DNA of 53,647 bases from an uncultured Roseovarius sp. (GCF_913054395.1 NZ_CAJXIP010000004.1:1-53647), one strand, 5' to 3'; positions 6,565-18,298 are shown, numbered from the stretch's first letter. The notes: generated from the sequence alone by a model not told the origin. Numbers and translations are program-made.

Positions 6565-9210
6565 ATGGATATGGATGCCCAACACTTCGCAAACCGCACC
6601 GACGCAGGCCGTGTTCTGGCCCGGCTTCTGGCCGACATGGAGCTTGAAGAGCCGCTGATCTATGCGCTGCCCCGTGGTGGCGTGCCGGTGGCGGTCGAGA
6701 TTGCCAAAAGACTGGGGGCGCCGCTTGATCTGCTGCTGGTGCGCAAGATCGGCGCGCCGGGAAACCCCGAAGTTGCGCTCGGCGCACTTGTAGAGGGGGC
6801 GGCCGAACAAATTGTCATCAATGACCATATCAGGCGCGTATCGGGGGCCGATGATGCCTATATCGCGCGGGCGGTCGCCCAGCAACGGGCCGAACTTGAA
6901 CGACGCAAGGCGCGCTATCTCGGCGACCGTGCCCGCCTTGACCCGACCGGGCGGACCGTTGTGGTTGTCGACGACGGGCTGGCGACGGGGGCCACCATGA
7001 AGGCGGCCCTCATCGGCCTGAAACGCGGTGGCCGCCCGGCCCGTATCGTCGTGGCATTGCCCGTCGCGCCGAAATCGGCGCTGGAGGCCATCTATGATCA
7101 GGCCGACGACATCATTTGCGTCCACCCGGTAACGGCATTCCACGGCGTGGGCGGGGCCTACCGGGACTTTCACCAGCTATCGGACGACGAAACCGTCGCC
7201 CTTTTGACCACGGTTTCGCCCCGGCCGTCAAAGACCGCGCCGTATCATGAACGACAGGTGGCGATTCCACCGCTCGGGCTGATCGGGGATCTGACGGTGC
7301 CCCCAAACCCGCAGGGGATCGTCCTGTTTGCCCACGGCAGCGGATCAAGCAGGCGCAGCCCACGCAATGCCCATGTCGCGGAAAAACTCAACGAGAACGG
7401 GTTTGCCACGCTTCTGTTTGACCTGCTGACGCCGCAGGAGGGTCAGGATCGCCGCAACGTCTTTGACATCCCGCTTCTGGCGGATCGCGTGGTTGAAGGA
7501 TCACTATGGATCGCGTCCGAACCCGACATCGGGGAGTTGCCATTGGGCCTGTTTGGCGCAAGTACCGGTGCAGGGGCCGCATTGGTCGCGGCGGCAGAGC
7601 TTAAGGCACGGGTCGCCGCAGTGGTATCGCGGGGCGGACGCCCGGATCTGGCGGCCGATTTCCTGGCCGAGGTCCAAAGTCCTACCCTGCTCCTGGTGGG
7701 CAGTCGCGATCATGAGGTGATCAAGCTGAACGAACAGGCGCTTGCCGCGCTGACCTGCCCCAAAAAGCTAGAGCTTGTCGCCGGCGCCGGGCACCTTTTT
7801 GAAGAACAGGACACGCTGGATATCGTGATCGGGCATGCCGCCGCATGGTTCAAGACCCATCTGCGAGCGCAAGTGCCCGAACGCCCGAAACCCGCGCCGC
7901 TGCCCAAGGCCGACCGGGTCTTCTCCGTTCTCAGGGCCGCTGCCGAAAGCCTGCCGCCGCTCAATGACCCCGCCTTTGCGCAATCCTTTGACAGGTTCGG
8001 ATCAAAGCGCATCGTCCTGCTCGGCGAAGCGTCGCATGGCACATCGGAATTTTACAAGGCCCGCGCGGCCATCACGCGCCGCCTGATCGAGAAACACGGC
8101 TTTTCGATCGTCGCCGTCGAAGCGGACTGGCCCGATGCGGCGGCCCTCGATCACCAGATACGCGGCAAACCCTACGAGCCGATGAAGGGCCAGCCCTTCG
8201 CACGCTTTCCAGGCTGGATGTGGCGCAATGCCGAATTCGAGGCCTTCACCGGGTTCCTGAAGCAACATAACGCGGCAAAGGACATGGAAGATCGCGTCGC
8301 CTTCTATGGACTTGATCTTTACAACATGAATGCCTCGATCGCCGAAGTCCTGTCCTATCTCGATCGCGTCGATGAACAGGCCGCGCAGGTGGCGCGCGCG
8401 CGCTATGCCTGCCTGAGACCCTGGGCACGCGAACCCGCCGCCTACGGGCGCGCGGCGCTCACGCATGGGTTTTCGGTTTGCGAAAAACCCGTGACGCAAA
8501 TTCTGGTCGATCTGCTCAAGAAACAGCTAAGCTATGTCCCGCAGGACGGCGACCAGTTCTTTGATGCGACGCAGAACGCGCGGCTTGTCGCCAATGCAGA
8601 GCGATATTACCGGGTGATGTACTATGGCTCGAACCTGTCATGGAACCTGCGGGACCGGCATATGTTCCAGACCCTGCGCCACATCCTCAACCATGCCGGA
8701 CCCGATAAAAAGGCTGTGGTCTGGGCGCATAATTCCCATATCGGCGATGCCCGGCATACGGATATGGGCCGCAGTCGCGGCGAGTTGAATATAGGTCAGC
8801 TCTGCCGTGAGGACTATGGCGATGCGGCGGCCCTGATCGGCTTTGGCACGGGCTCCGGCACGGTGGCGGCCGCGTCGGAATGGGACAGCCCGATGGAGAT
8901 CAAAACCATCCGCCCCCCGCTTGCCGAGAGCTATGAGGCGCTCTGTCACGCCGTCGATCTCGAGCGTTTTCTCTGGGACTTCAGGAAGGATCAGACGCCC
9001 GCATTCAGGCGGTTGATCGCCGAGGCCAGGCTGGAACGCTACATCGGCGTGATCTATCGGCCTGAAACCGAACGGGCGAGCCACTACAGCCATGCGACCC
9101 TGTCGGACCAATATGACGCGTTCGTCTGGATCGACCGGTCCAGCGCCGTCACGCCCCTCGCCACGCTGAGCAACAAGACGGAGGACGAAACCTTTCCGTC
9201 CGGGCTGTGA
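6565..9210 (+). CDS. Three-domain fusion: phosphoribosyltransferase, alpha/beta hydrolase, erythromycin-esterase-like
   Basis: An 881-residue cytoplasmic protein. Residues 1-215 form a type I phosphoribosyltransferase with the PRPP loop VVVDDGLATGAT (133-144). Residues about 220-435 form a dienelactone-hydrolase-like alpha/beta hydrolase: VLFAHGSGSSRRSPRN, nucleophile elbow GAST (Ser333), and C-terminal GAGHLFEE. Residues about 455-875 are erythromycin-esterase-like: GEASHGTSEF with Glu488 and His491, then EADWPDA with Glu519, matching the spacing of Glu43, His46 and Glu74 in the Ere family. Order and sequence strongly resemble mycobacterial Rv2030c, a dormancy-regulon phosphoribosyltransferase-esterase fusion that lacks the middle hydrolase. 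A separate homologue of the first domain is at 34923-35573. It heads a probable operon with the protease and grpE. True substrates are unknown; resistance function is not implied. Confidence 0.9.
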   Translation: MDMDAQHFANRTDAGRVLARLLADMELEEPLIYALPRGGVPVAVEIAKRLGAPLDLLLVRKIGAPGNPEVALGALVEGAAEQIVINDHIRRVSGADDAYIARAVAQQRAELERRKARYLGDRARLDPTGRTVVVVDDGLATGATMKAALIGLKRGGRPARIVVALPVAPKSALEAIYDQADDIICVHPVTAFHGVGGAYRDFHQLSDDETVALLTTVSPRPSKTAPYHERQVAIPPLGLIGDLTVPPNPQGIVLFAHGSGSSRRSPRNAHVAEKLNENGFATLLFDLLTPQEGQDRRNVFDIPLLADRVVEGSLWIASEPDIGELPLGLFGASTGAGAALVAAAELKARVAAVVSRGGRPDLAADFLAEVQSPTLLLVGSRDHEVIKLNEQALAALTCPKKLELVAGAGHLFEEQDTLDIVIGHAAAWFKTHLRAQVPERPKPAPLPKADRVFSVLRAAAESLPPLNDPAFAQSFDRFGSKRIVLLGEASHGTSEFYKARAAITRRLIEKHGFSIVAVEADWPDAAALDHQIRGKPYEPMKGQPFARFPGWMWRNAEFEAFTGFLKQHNAAKDMEDRVAFYGLDLYNMNASIAEVLSYLDRVDEQAAQVARARYACLRPWAREPAAYGRAALTHGFSVCEKPVTQILVDLLKKQLSYVPQDGDQFFDATQNARLVANAERYYRVMYYGSNLSWNLRDRHMFQTLRHILNHAGPDKKAVVWAHNSHIGDARHTDMGRSRGELNIGQLCREDYGDAAALIGFGTGSGTVAAASEWDSPMEIKTIRPPLAESYEALCHAVDLERFLWDFRKDQTPAFRRLIAEARLERYIGVIYRPETERASHYSHATLSDQYDAFVWIDRSSAVTPLATLSNKTEDETFPSGL

Positions 9211-9268
9211 TGTCATCCGCAGGGTTCGGCCACGGCCCGCTTTTTGTTTTGCCTTAAGGAGACTGGCA

Positions 9269-10672
9269 ATGACTGCATTTGCTTCTCGTCTTGGTCGCAT
9301 GGTGCTGGCCCTCTGCATCTGCACCCTGACCTTTGCCCTGCCGCTCGCGGCGCAGACCGCCGACCGGCCGCTGTACCTCAACGAAGACGGGCTTCCGACA
9401 CTCGCGCCCTTGCTGGCCGAAGTCACCCCTGCAGTGGTCAATATTGCCGTCGAAAGCCGCCAGACAGCCGAGCTTAACCCGCTGTTCAACGATCCCTTCT
9501 TTCGGCGTTTCTTTGACTTGCAGCCGTTTCAGCAACAGCCCCAGACCCGCCGCCAGATGAGCGCGGGATCGGGCGTGATCATCGACGCCGAAGAGGGGTA
9601 TGTCCTGACCAACCACCATGTCGTGGAAAACGGCGAGCGCATTATCGTCACCCTCAAGGACCGCCGCCAATTCGAGGCAACCCTGATCGGAAGCGACCCC
9701 GGCACCGATATCGCCCTTCTGCGGATCGAGGCGGATGACCTGCGCGCCCTTGACCTGGGCGACAGCGACCGCTTGCAGGTGGGCGATTACGTTCTTGCGA
9801 TCGGCAACCCCTTCGGCCTTGGCCAGACCGTGACCTCGGGCATTGTAAGCGCCCTCGGGCGCAGCGGGCTGAACATCGAAGGCTATGAGGATTTCATTCA
9901 GACCGATGCCTCGATCAACCCCGGCAATTCGGGGGGCGCGCTGGTCACGCTGGACGGGCGGCTAGCAGGGATCAACACCGCGATCATCGCGCCCTCGGGT
10001 GGCAATGTCGGAATCGGCTTTGCGGTGCCTGTGAACATGGTCGCCGCGGTGGCAGACCAACTTGCCGAATTCGGCGAGGTCCGGCGCGGGCAGCTTGGCG
10101 TCATGATACAGGATTTCACCCCCGACCTTGCCGAAGCACTGGGCATCGACGCCGGTCTCGGGGCCGTCATCACCCAGGTCGAACCCGATAGCGCCGCCGC
10201 AGAGGCCGGATTGCTGCCCGGCGACCTGATCGTTTCCGTCGATGGGCGCGCAATTGCCAGTTCCGCCGACCTGCGCAGCCAGATCGGCCTCAAGCGGATT
10301 GGCAAACGGATCGAGATCGAAATCATCCGCGACGGTCAGCCCCGAACGCTCGACGTCATCATGCGCCGGGGCGCGCAGGGCGGCGCCGGTCAGGGCGCGC
10401 GCGGGCTTGGCCGCCTGTCGGGGGCCGACCTGCGCAATCTGCAACCGGGAGATCCGTTCTATGGCGATCTCTCAGGGGTGGTGATCGCCAGTCTCGAGCC
10501 AGACAGCCGCCCGGCGCACGCCGGGCTCAAGGTCGGCGACATTATCCTGGCCGTCAATCGGGTGCCTGTCGCCTCGGTCTCCGAGGTGCGCCAACAGCTT
10601 GCGAAGGTCGACGGCGCGCTCGCTTTGACGATTCAACGCGGATCGGCCCGCATTTTCCTTGTCATGCGCTGA
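9269..10672 (+). CDS. DegP/HtrA-family periplasmic serine protease
   Basis: Periplasmic protein quality-control protease of 467 aa. A signal peptide (residues 1-29, ending ALPLAAQ) is followed by a trypsin-like domain with the catalytic triad His117 (TNHHVV), Asp147 (GTDIALL) and Ser221 (GNSGGAL). Two PDZ domains follow, at about 265-365 and about 395-467 (second one containing GVVIASLEPDSRPAHAGLKVGDIILAVN). A Q-rich linker (FFDLQPFQQQPQ) before the catalytic core resembles the Q-linker of DegQ/DegP. AAGGA lies about ten bases before the ATG. It begins 58 bases after the fusion gene and is followed 28 bases later by grpE, so the three are probably co-transcribed from the FNR-type promoter at 6516. 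Confidence 0.92.
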   Translation: MTAFASRLGRMVLALCICTLTFALPLAAQTADRPLYLNEDGLPTLAPLLAEVTPAVVNIAVESRQTAELNPLFNDPFFRRFFDLQPFQQQPQTRRQMSAGSGVIIDAEEGYVLTNHHVVENGERIIVTLKDRRQFEATLIGSDPGTDIALLRIEADDLRALDLGDSDRLQVGDYVLAIGNPFGLGQTVTSGIVSALGRSGLNIEGYEDFIQTDASINPGNSGGALVTLDGRLAGINTAIIAPSGGNVGIGFAVPVNMVAAVADQLAEFGEVRRGQLGVMIQDFTPDLAEALGIDAGLGAVITQVEPDSAAAEAGLLPGDLIVSVDGRAIASSADLRSQIGLKRIGKRIEIEIIRDGQPRTLDVIMRRGAQGGAGQGARGLGRLSGADLRNLQPGDPFYGDLSGVVIASLEPDSRPAHAGLKVGDIILAVNRVPVASVSEVRQQLAKVDGALALTIQRGSARIFLVMR

Positions 10673-10700
10673 CATCGAAGCCCCAGGAAAGGAGAACAGC

Positions 10701-11249
10701 ATGGACCCGAAACATCACACCGCCGAAACCCCTGAAACCACCTCAGAAGATCAGGATGGTGAAACATCGCCCCCGGATCCCGCCGCAGAACTTGAGGAGA
10801 TAAAAGATAAATGGATGCGAGCGCTTGCAGAGGTCGAGAACGCGAGAAAACGCGCCAATGCCGCCCGCCTTGACGGGCGCGAGCATGGCCTGGCCGTTGC
10901 CGTCGAAGCGCTGGTGCCCGCCTTCGACGCGGTCACGGTTGCAATCGAGACAGCGCGCAAAAGCCCTGAGGCCGATACACCCGCTCTTGCGTCCTACGTT
11001 GAAGGGCTTTGCAACATAAAGACGGCGTTCGAGGCCGGATTGAAGGTTCTCGGTGTCACCACGATCACGCCAGAGGGCACCGCATTCGACCCCGAGCGGC
11101 ACGAAGCCTTGCAAGCACAGGAAACCGACAAGGTGGAACCCGGCCATGTCCTCGCCCTGCACCGCCCCGGCCTGGCCCTTGGCAAGCGTTTGATAAGACC
11201 GGCCCACGTCACCGTGAGCACCGCCCCCGGCAAAGCTTCCGGGGACTGA
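10701..11249 (+). CDS. grpE: GrpE-type nucleotide exchange factor (second-copy type)
   Basis: DnaK co-chaperone of 182 aa that releases ADP. An acidic, disordered N-terminus (about residues 1-30) leads into the dimerising helix AELEEIKDKWMRALAEVENARKRANA, and the C-terminal beta domain carries GVTTITPEGTAFDPERHEALQ, the family core motif. The start at 10701 follows AGGAG; the longer reading from 10659 overlaps the protease gene. Located in a stress operon rather than beside hrcA or dnaK, so it is likely a secondary, conditionally used GrpE; whether a housekeeping copy exists elsewhere cannot be seen here. Confidence 0.88.
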   Translation: MDPKHHTAETPETTSEDQDGETSPPDPAAELEEIKDKWMRALAEVENARKRANAARLDGREHGLAVAVEALVPAFDAVTVAIETARKSPEADTPALASYVEGLCNIKTAFEAGLKVLGVTTITPEGTAFDPERHEALQAQETDKVEPGHVLALHRPGLALGKRLIRPAHVTVSTAPGKASGD

Positions 11250-11305
11250 TGTATTGGGCGCAGACCACGACACGAACCGGCGTTGAAAGAACGGCGGTGG
11301 TTCGG

Positions 11306-14300
11306 TCAGTCCAGAAGTTTTCTCAAGGCTTTGGCCAATTCCTTCAAACCATAGGGCTTTCTCAGGATGGCATAGTCGTTTTCCGATAGCCCCGCACCCC
11401 GCATATCCACGCCTTTGGCATAACCGGTTGCCAGCAGAACCTTCAGATCAGGCCGCAGCGCCCGCGCCTTGTCCGCAACATCGAACCCGCTCATTCCGCC
11501 GGGCATCACAACGTCCGAGAGCACGAGAGCTATATCCTGTCGCTGCCTGACAAGCGCGATCGCCTCGGGTCCGTCGGAGGCCTCAAGAACCTGATATTTC
11601 AACTCCTGAAGCCGGGCGACCGTCAGGCGCCGGACCTTTGGATCGTCCTCGACCACAAGGATGGTTTCATTGCAGGTCTCGGCAACGTTTTCCGATCCCG
11701 CGACGGCCTTTGACTTCACCTCGCCCGACACCGCAGGCAGAAAGAGGCTCACGGTGGTTCCCTCACCCATCGCGCTGTGAATCGCGACGTGCCCACCGGA
11801 TTGCTTGGCAAAACCATAAACCATGCTAAGCCCAAGCCCCGACCCGTCGCCCGGCCCCTTGGTTGTAAAAAATGGCTCGAATGCACGCGTTTTTGCCTCG
11901 GCAGGCATGCCCACGCCCGTATCGGAAACAGACAGGCACACATAATCTCCGGGCTTCACGTCAACCTCTGATGCGGCATATCTGGCATTGAGCGAAACAT
12001 TGAGCGTTTCGATTGTTATCGTCCCTCCCTCGGGCATCGCATCACGCGAATTGATTGCAAGATTGAGGATGGCGCTTTCGATCTGGCCCGGATCGGCGAG
12101 CGTCGTTTCAAGATCATCGGCAAGCCGGATTTCAATCTCTATATGCTCGCCAATGGTGCGCTCGAGGATCGGAAGCATGACCTTCACCAACGCGTTCAGG
12201 GCAACGCGTTCGGGCGCAAGGGACTGGCTTTTGGAAAAGGACAGAAGGTGACTGGTAAGAGCCGCGCCAAGGCTGGATGCTTCAAGCGCCTGATGCACCA
12301 ATTCAAGCATCGTGCTGTCTTCGGTCCGCATTTCCAGAAGCTCGAGATTACCGATCACGACGGTCAGCAGGTTATTGAAGTCATGCGCAAGCCCGCCAGT
12401 CAACTGGCCGACTGCCTCCATCTTCTGGGCGCGATGCAATTCGGCCTGCTGCTTCTTTTCAATGGTCAGGTCGTGCATGATGCCAAGAAAATGCCGCGCG
12501 CCGTCAAGTTCGAGTTCCGAAACGCTCAGGCGGATCGGCATGAGCGAGCCGTCTTTGTGCCGGGAATCCATGTCGCGACCGGTGTCGATGATCTTCTTTT
12601 CGCCGGTTTTCAGGTACTTCTTCAAATAGCCGTCGTGCTGGCCGAAATGCGGCTCCGGCATAAGCATGCTGACATTTTTACCGATCACCTCGTCCGCGCA
12701 ATAGCCGAAAATAGCCTCTGCGCCGGGGCTGAAATTCCCGACGACACCTTGCTCGTCGATTGTCACGATCGCTTCGGGAACCGCGTCCAGAATGGCACTC
12801 AGACGGGCTTCGCGGTCCAGAATGATCTGTTCCGACCGCTTTCGCTCGGTCACATCGTCCATCGCCAGAAGGATAAGTTCCTGCCCTTCGGGTCCGCCCT
12901 CGATCCGGCGGGCATTCAAGACCATGTCCCGCTTGCCCCGATCCCCGGCAGTCAAGGTGATATCATATGCCTCTACCGTTGTTTTTTCCGGCAGGATCGC
13001 CTCGATCAGGGTGCGCAGCCCTGGGTCATCCCATTGCCCCCCCTGAATCGAGAAAAGGTTCTGACCGACAAGCTCTGATCCGTTGGTTCCGAATATCCGG
13101 CGGAAGGATTGGCTGACGGAAAGGATGGTCAGGCTGTCATCAAGCACCAGCAAAGGTTCGAGCAGCGTGTTGACGATGCTTTCCGAAAACATGCGCGCCG
13201 CAGATGCCTGACGTTGCAGGGTCTTGATCTCGGTAACCTCGACAAAGGTCACCACAACGCCGCTTACCTTGCCCTCCTGGGTGCGGTAGGGCAAAACACG
13301 CCGAATGAACCACCGCCCGCCCTCGCCCCGAATTTCGCATTCCAGGGGCGCAAGGGTTGCCAGCACCGTTTCGACATCCTTGAACAGATCAGGATCCGTG
13401 ACCTTGCCAGTGATGTCACTGAACGGTCGCCCGACATCATTGCTGATGAGATTGAAGATGTCGCGCGTGGCGGGCGTGAAACGCATGATCCTGAGATCGT
13501 TGTCCAGAAACAGGGTTGCGATGCCTGAACTTGCCAGAAGGTTGTTGAGATCATCCGATATGCGGCGCTCGTCGTCTATCTTCTGCTGAAGCTGGGTATT
13601 GAGCGTCGTCAATTCTTCGTTCAGGGATTGCAGCTCTTCTTTCGAGGTCTCAAGTTCTTCGTTGGTCGACTGGAATTCTTCATTCATCGACATGGTTTCT
13701 TCATTGACGGCCTTGAGTTCCTCTGTTGACCGCTCAAAATCCCGGATCGTGTCGCGCAGCTCGGCCTTCGTGGCCGCCAGCTCTTGCTCCAGATGGCGGC
13801 TCTCCGTTCCCGCGGCCTCTTCCGATGGCGGCAAGGCGGCTCCCGTCGGTTGATCAATAAACGTCACAAGCAGCAGCTTGGAATTGTCCAGGTTCACCGG
13901 GTGCGCCTCGATCCTGACCGCTATCTGAGTGTTTTCCCGCGTGACCCTCGCGATGCCTTCGGAAAATGCCTCATTCTGCCGCGCCCCCCGGATCACACTG
14001 CTCAGACGCGCCCGCAGGCCCTGACGCGCCATGGCCAGAATATCGCGGCTGTTCTCGCCCGTGGGCACCCTGAGGTACTTGTCAGTCGGACCCTCGAAAT
14101 AAAGCGCTTCGGACTGCGCATTGATCAGAACGGCCGCCGGCGCGTAATGGTCGACCAGCAGGCGCTGGCTCAATTCCGCAAGGTTGCGGCCCGTGGTCTC
14201 TTCCGGGCCATGCGGCGAGACCGGCGTCTTGCCGGCCAGAGGGCCTTGCAGGCGCGGGAAATCCAGCCAGCGGCTGTGCACATGACCCGAGCGTTTATAA

Positions 14301-15781
14301 ATGTGGAACTTCTTCGACAGCGGCTGAAACAGGGTATCGCTGCTCCCGGCTGTTTCGGACATGCCCAGAAACAGGGTCCCACCTTCGCCGAGGGCAAAAT
14401 GAAACATCCGAAGCACCCGGTCCTGCGCCTCGGGCGTCAGATAGATCATCAGATTGCGGCAGGAGATCAGGTCAAGCTTGGAAAAGGGGGCGTCTGCAAG
14501 AATGTTCTGATTGGCGAAAACAATCGCATCGCGCAGTTCCGGCGTCACGCGATAACTGTGATCTTCCTTTACAAAAAACCGTCTCAGGCGGCCCGGAGTG
14601 ATGTTTTCGACAATCGAATCCGGATAAACGCCGACCCGCGCCACGGCAAGGGCGGCCTCGTCGACATCAGAGGCGAATATCTGGAGCTTCACGTCCTTTC
14701 GCAGCTGCGATATCTTTTCGATGAACAGCATCGCCAGCGTGTAGGCTTCCTCGCCGGTGGCACATCCCGGCACCCAGACACGCACCGGGCGGGACGCATC
14801 ATGCGATCTGATCAACCCGTCGATCACCGTCGTGTCCAGATGTTCGAAGGCCTCGCGGTCGCGGAAGAACGATGTCACATTGATCAACAGGTCGGCCCGA
14901 AGGTTCTGTGCCTCTTCCGGCGAATCCCTGAGCAGGGCGAGGTAATCGCGCGAGTTCTCCATATGCCGAAGCGCCATCCGCCGTTCAATCCGGCGCAACA
15001 ATGTGCCTTCCTTGTAGTGATCGAAGTTGATCGGCGAACAGGCCTTCAAAACAGCCGTGAAATCCTGCAACAGGCCTTTCGCGTTTTCACGTATGACGTT
15101 TTTCGCTTTGGTGTTCTGAATCACAGGATGACGGATATAGGCGCCGATGATTTCCGGCATCCTTGCAACCGCAACGATGTGATCCGCCGCCCCGGTCGCA
15201 ATCGCGCTGCGGGGCATCCCGCCATGCACGGCCTCGTCGGGGTCCTGAACCAGAACGATACCGCCCTCCTCCTTGATCTCGCGGATGGCGAGCGAGCCGT
15301 CACTGCCGGCCCCCGACAGAATGACGGCTATGGCGTTCTGACCAAGGTCCAGCGCCAGCGACCTCAGAAATCTGTCGATCGGCAATCGCGTGCCGCGACG
15401 GTCCGCCTGATCCGACAGGTGAAGAACCCCTGCCCGGATTTCAAGGTACTTGGCCGGGGGAATGATGTAGACATGATTATGTGCGACGCGGGTCTGATCC
15501 TCGGCCGGGAGGACAGCCATGTCGGTATGCTTTGCCAGCAGGTCCGCCATCAGGCTCTTGTGGGTCGGGTCGGCGTGATGGATCACGACATAGGCCGCGC
15601 CACTTTTCGACGGCACATTATCCAGAAATTCACCAAGCGCCTGAAGGCCACCGGCCGACGCCCCGAGACAGACGACAGGAACCGGCGGACCTGATGCCGA
15701 AGCGTCCTTTGCAACTGCTTTTTTCGGGGGCGCGGTCGCGGCGGGCTCATCGGCGGGTGGCGTTTTGGGTTTTCGGGTCAT
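11306..15781 (-). CDS. CheB-CheR-PAS hybrid sensor histidine kinase with FixL-like PAS domain
   Basis: Very large signalling protein (1491 aa). Domains in order: CheB methylesterase (about 33-220; catalytic Ser42 in GASAGG, HHADPTH, LSGAGSDGS); CheR methyltransferase with SAM-binding VWVPGCATGEEAYTLAML (about 235-500); a coiled coil about 650-745 (EELKAVNEETMSMNEEFQSTNEELE); PAS domains to about 1100; HisKA with LAHDFNN as phosphoacceptor; HATPase with DTGVGMP and GSGLGLSMV; and a C-terminal receiver (VVEDD, SDVVMPG). The last PAS carries GQHDGY and IIDTGRD, with His1049 and Arg1069 twenty residues apart as in the heme PAS of FixL. No chemotaxis genes are nearby. GAGGT precedes the start. Its upstream region holds an FNR-like site. 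Confidence 0.9.
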   Translation of the reverse strand: MTRKPKTPPADEPAATAPPKKAVAKDASASGPPVPVVCLGASAGGLQALGEFLDNVPSKSGAAYVVIHHADPTHKSLMADLLAKHTDMAVLPAEDQTRVAHNHVYIIPPAKYLEIRAGVLHLSDQADRRGTRLPIDRFLRSLALDLGQNAIAVILSGAGSDGSLAIREIKEEGGIVLVQDPDEAVHGGMPRSAIATGAADHIVAVARMPEIIGAYIRHPVIQNTKAKNVIRENAKGLLQDFTAVLKACSPINFDHYKEGTLLRRIERRMALRHMENSRDYLALLRDSPEEAQNLRADLLINVTSFFRDREAFEHLDTTVIDGLIRSHDASRPVRVWVPGCATGEEAYTLAMLFIEKISQLRKDVKLQIFASDVDEAALAVARVGVYPDSIVENITPGRLRRFFVKEDHSYRVTPELRDAIVFANQNILADAPFSKLDLISCRNLMIYLTPEAQDRVLRMFHFALGEGGTLFLGMSETAGSSDTLFQPLSKKFHIYKRSGHVHSRWLDFPRLQGPLAGKTPVSPHGPEETTGRNLAELSQRLLVDHYAPAAVLINAQSEALYFEGPTDKYLRVPTGENSRDILAMARQGLRARLSSVIRGARQNEAFSEGIARVTRENTQIAVRIEAHPVNLDNSKLLLVTFIDQPTGAALPPSEEAAGTESRHLEQELAATKAELRDTIRDFERSTEELKAVNEETMSMNEEFQSTNEELETSKEELQSLNEELTTLNTQLQQKIDDERRISDDLNNLLASSGIATLFLDNDLRIMRFTPATRDIFNLISNDVGRPFSDITGKVTDPDLFKDVETVLATLAPLECEIRGEGGRWFIRRVLPYRTQEGKVSGVVVTFVEVTEIKTLQRQASAARMFSESIVNTLLEPLLVLDDSLTILSVSQSFRRIFGTNGSELVGQNLFSIQGGQWDDPGLRTLIEAILPEKTTVEAYDITLTAGDRGKRDMVLNARRIEGGPEGQELILLAMDDVTERKRSEQIILDREARLSAILDAVPEAIVTIDEQGVVGNFSPGAEAIFGYCADEVIGKNVSMLMPEPHFGQHDGYLKKYLKTGEKKIIDTGRDMDSRHKDGSLMPIRLSVSELELDGARHFLGIMHDLTIEKKQQAELHRAQKMEAVGQLTGGLAHDFNNLLTVVIGNLELLEMRTEDSTMLELVHQALEASSLGAALTSHLLSFSKSQSLAPERVALNALVKVMLPILERTIGEHIEIEIRLADDLETTLADPGQIESAILNLAINSRDAMPEGGTITIETLNVSLNARYAASEVDVKPGDYVCLSVSDTGVGMPAEAKTRAFEPFFTTKGPGDGSGLGLSMVYGFAKQSGGHVAIHSAMGEGTTVSLFLPAVSGEVKSKAVAGSENVAETCNETILVVEDDPKVRRLTVARLQELKYQVLEASDGPEAIALVRQRQDIALVLSDVVMPGGMSGFDVADKARALRPDLKVLLATGYAKGVDMRGAGLSENDYAILRKPYGLKELAKALRKLLD

Positions 15782-15895
15782 TACACCTCAAAATTTCGCA
15801 GAATTGACGTCAGCCCGATGATTTTTCCAAAAGGTCATATGCAAGGTTAGCCTTTTAACCGCGCCAAGACACTCACAAATTCGATCTGCATGGCG

Positions 15896-15936
15896 TTTGT
15901 AATATCCACCCGGAAACGGCATTCGATCAATATCAA
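15896..15936 (-). promoter_or_regulatory. FNR-like promoter for the CheB-CheR hybrid kinase
   Basis: Site TCGAT-CAAT-ATCAA (15923-15936, one mismatch at the second base of the left half) reads on the minus strand as TTGAT-ATTG-ATCGA. A -10-like TACAAA (15896-15901) follows after 21 bases. Predicted leader is about 108 bases. It is one of the weaker members of the set. Confidence 0.4.
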
Positions 15937-16046
15937 ACCAGGGCCGTCAGGCGCATCCACATAAGATCAAGGCAAGTCTTTGCCCGGAATGTCATAGTCC
16001 CACAGGCGCGCGGCGCGCCCACAGGCGCCCAGCGCCCGCGATATGA

Positions 16047-18004
<1,958 letters not shown>

Positions 18005-18008
<4 letters not shown>

Positions 18009-18298
18009 GCGCCCCCGATCCCAAGACCCCGGACGATGATCCGCTGGTGACACAGGCCCGCCTGCGCCGGGAACGCCACGAGCGCTGGCTGCGCGAGGGT
18101 GAAATGTCGATCGGCCGCCGACTGGCGCAGATAGGCGTGCTTGGCTGGATCTTCGTGGCCCCGACACTGGCGGGCCTGTTCATCGGCCGCTGGCTTGATG
18201 CGCGCCACGGGACCGGCATCTTCTGGAGCGCGCCCCTGATGCTTCTGGGGCTGTGCCTTGGAGGCTGGAGCGCATGGAAATGGATGAACTCACGATGA
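18005..18298 (+). CDS. atpQ: N-type ATPase accessory membrane protein AtpQ
   Basis: A 97-residue membrane protein with a charged N-terminus (ARLRRERHERWLREGE) and two predicted membrane helices (about residues 43-62 and 72-90; GVLGWIFVAPTLAGLFIG and FWSAPLMLLGLCLGGWSAW). It belongs to the AtpI-like 'F0F1-ATPase subunit' family that is a fixed member of N-ATPase operons; a role in rotor-ring assembly or ion handling has been suggested for the family. Overlaps both neighbours by four bases. Confidence 0.82.

Noticed and set aside
11225..11244. CCCCGG...CCGGGG hairpin at the end of grpE
   Set aside because: Six-base stem inside the last codons with no T-run; not convincing as a terminator.
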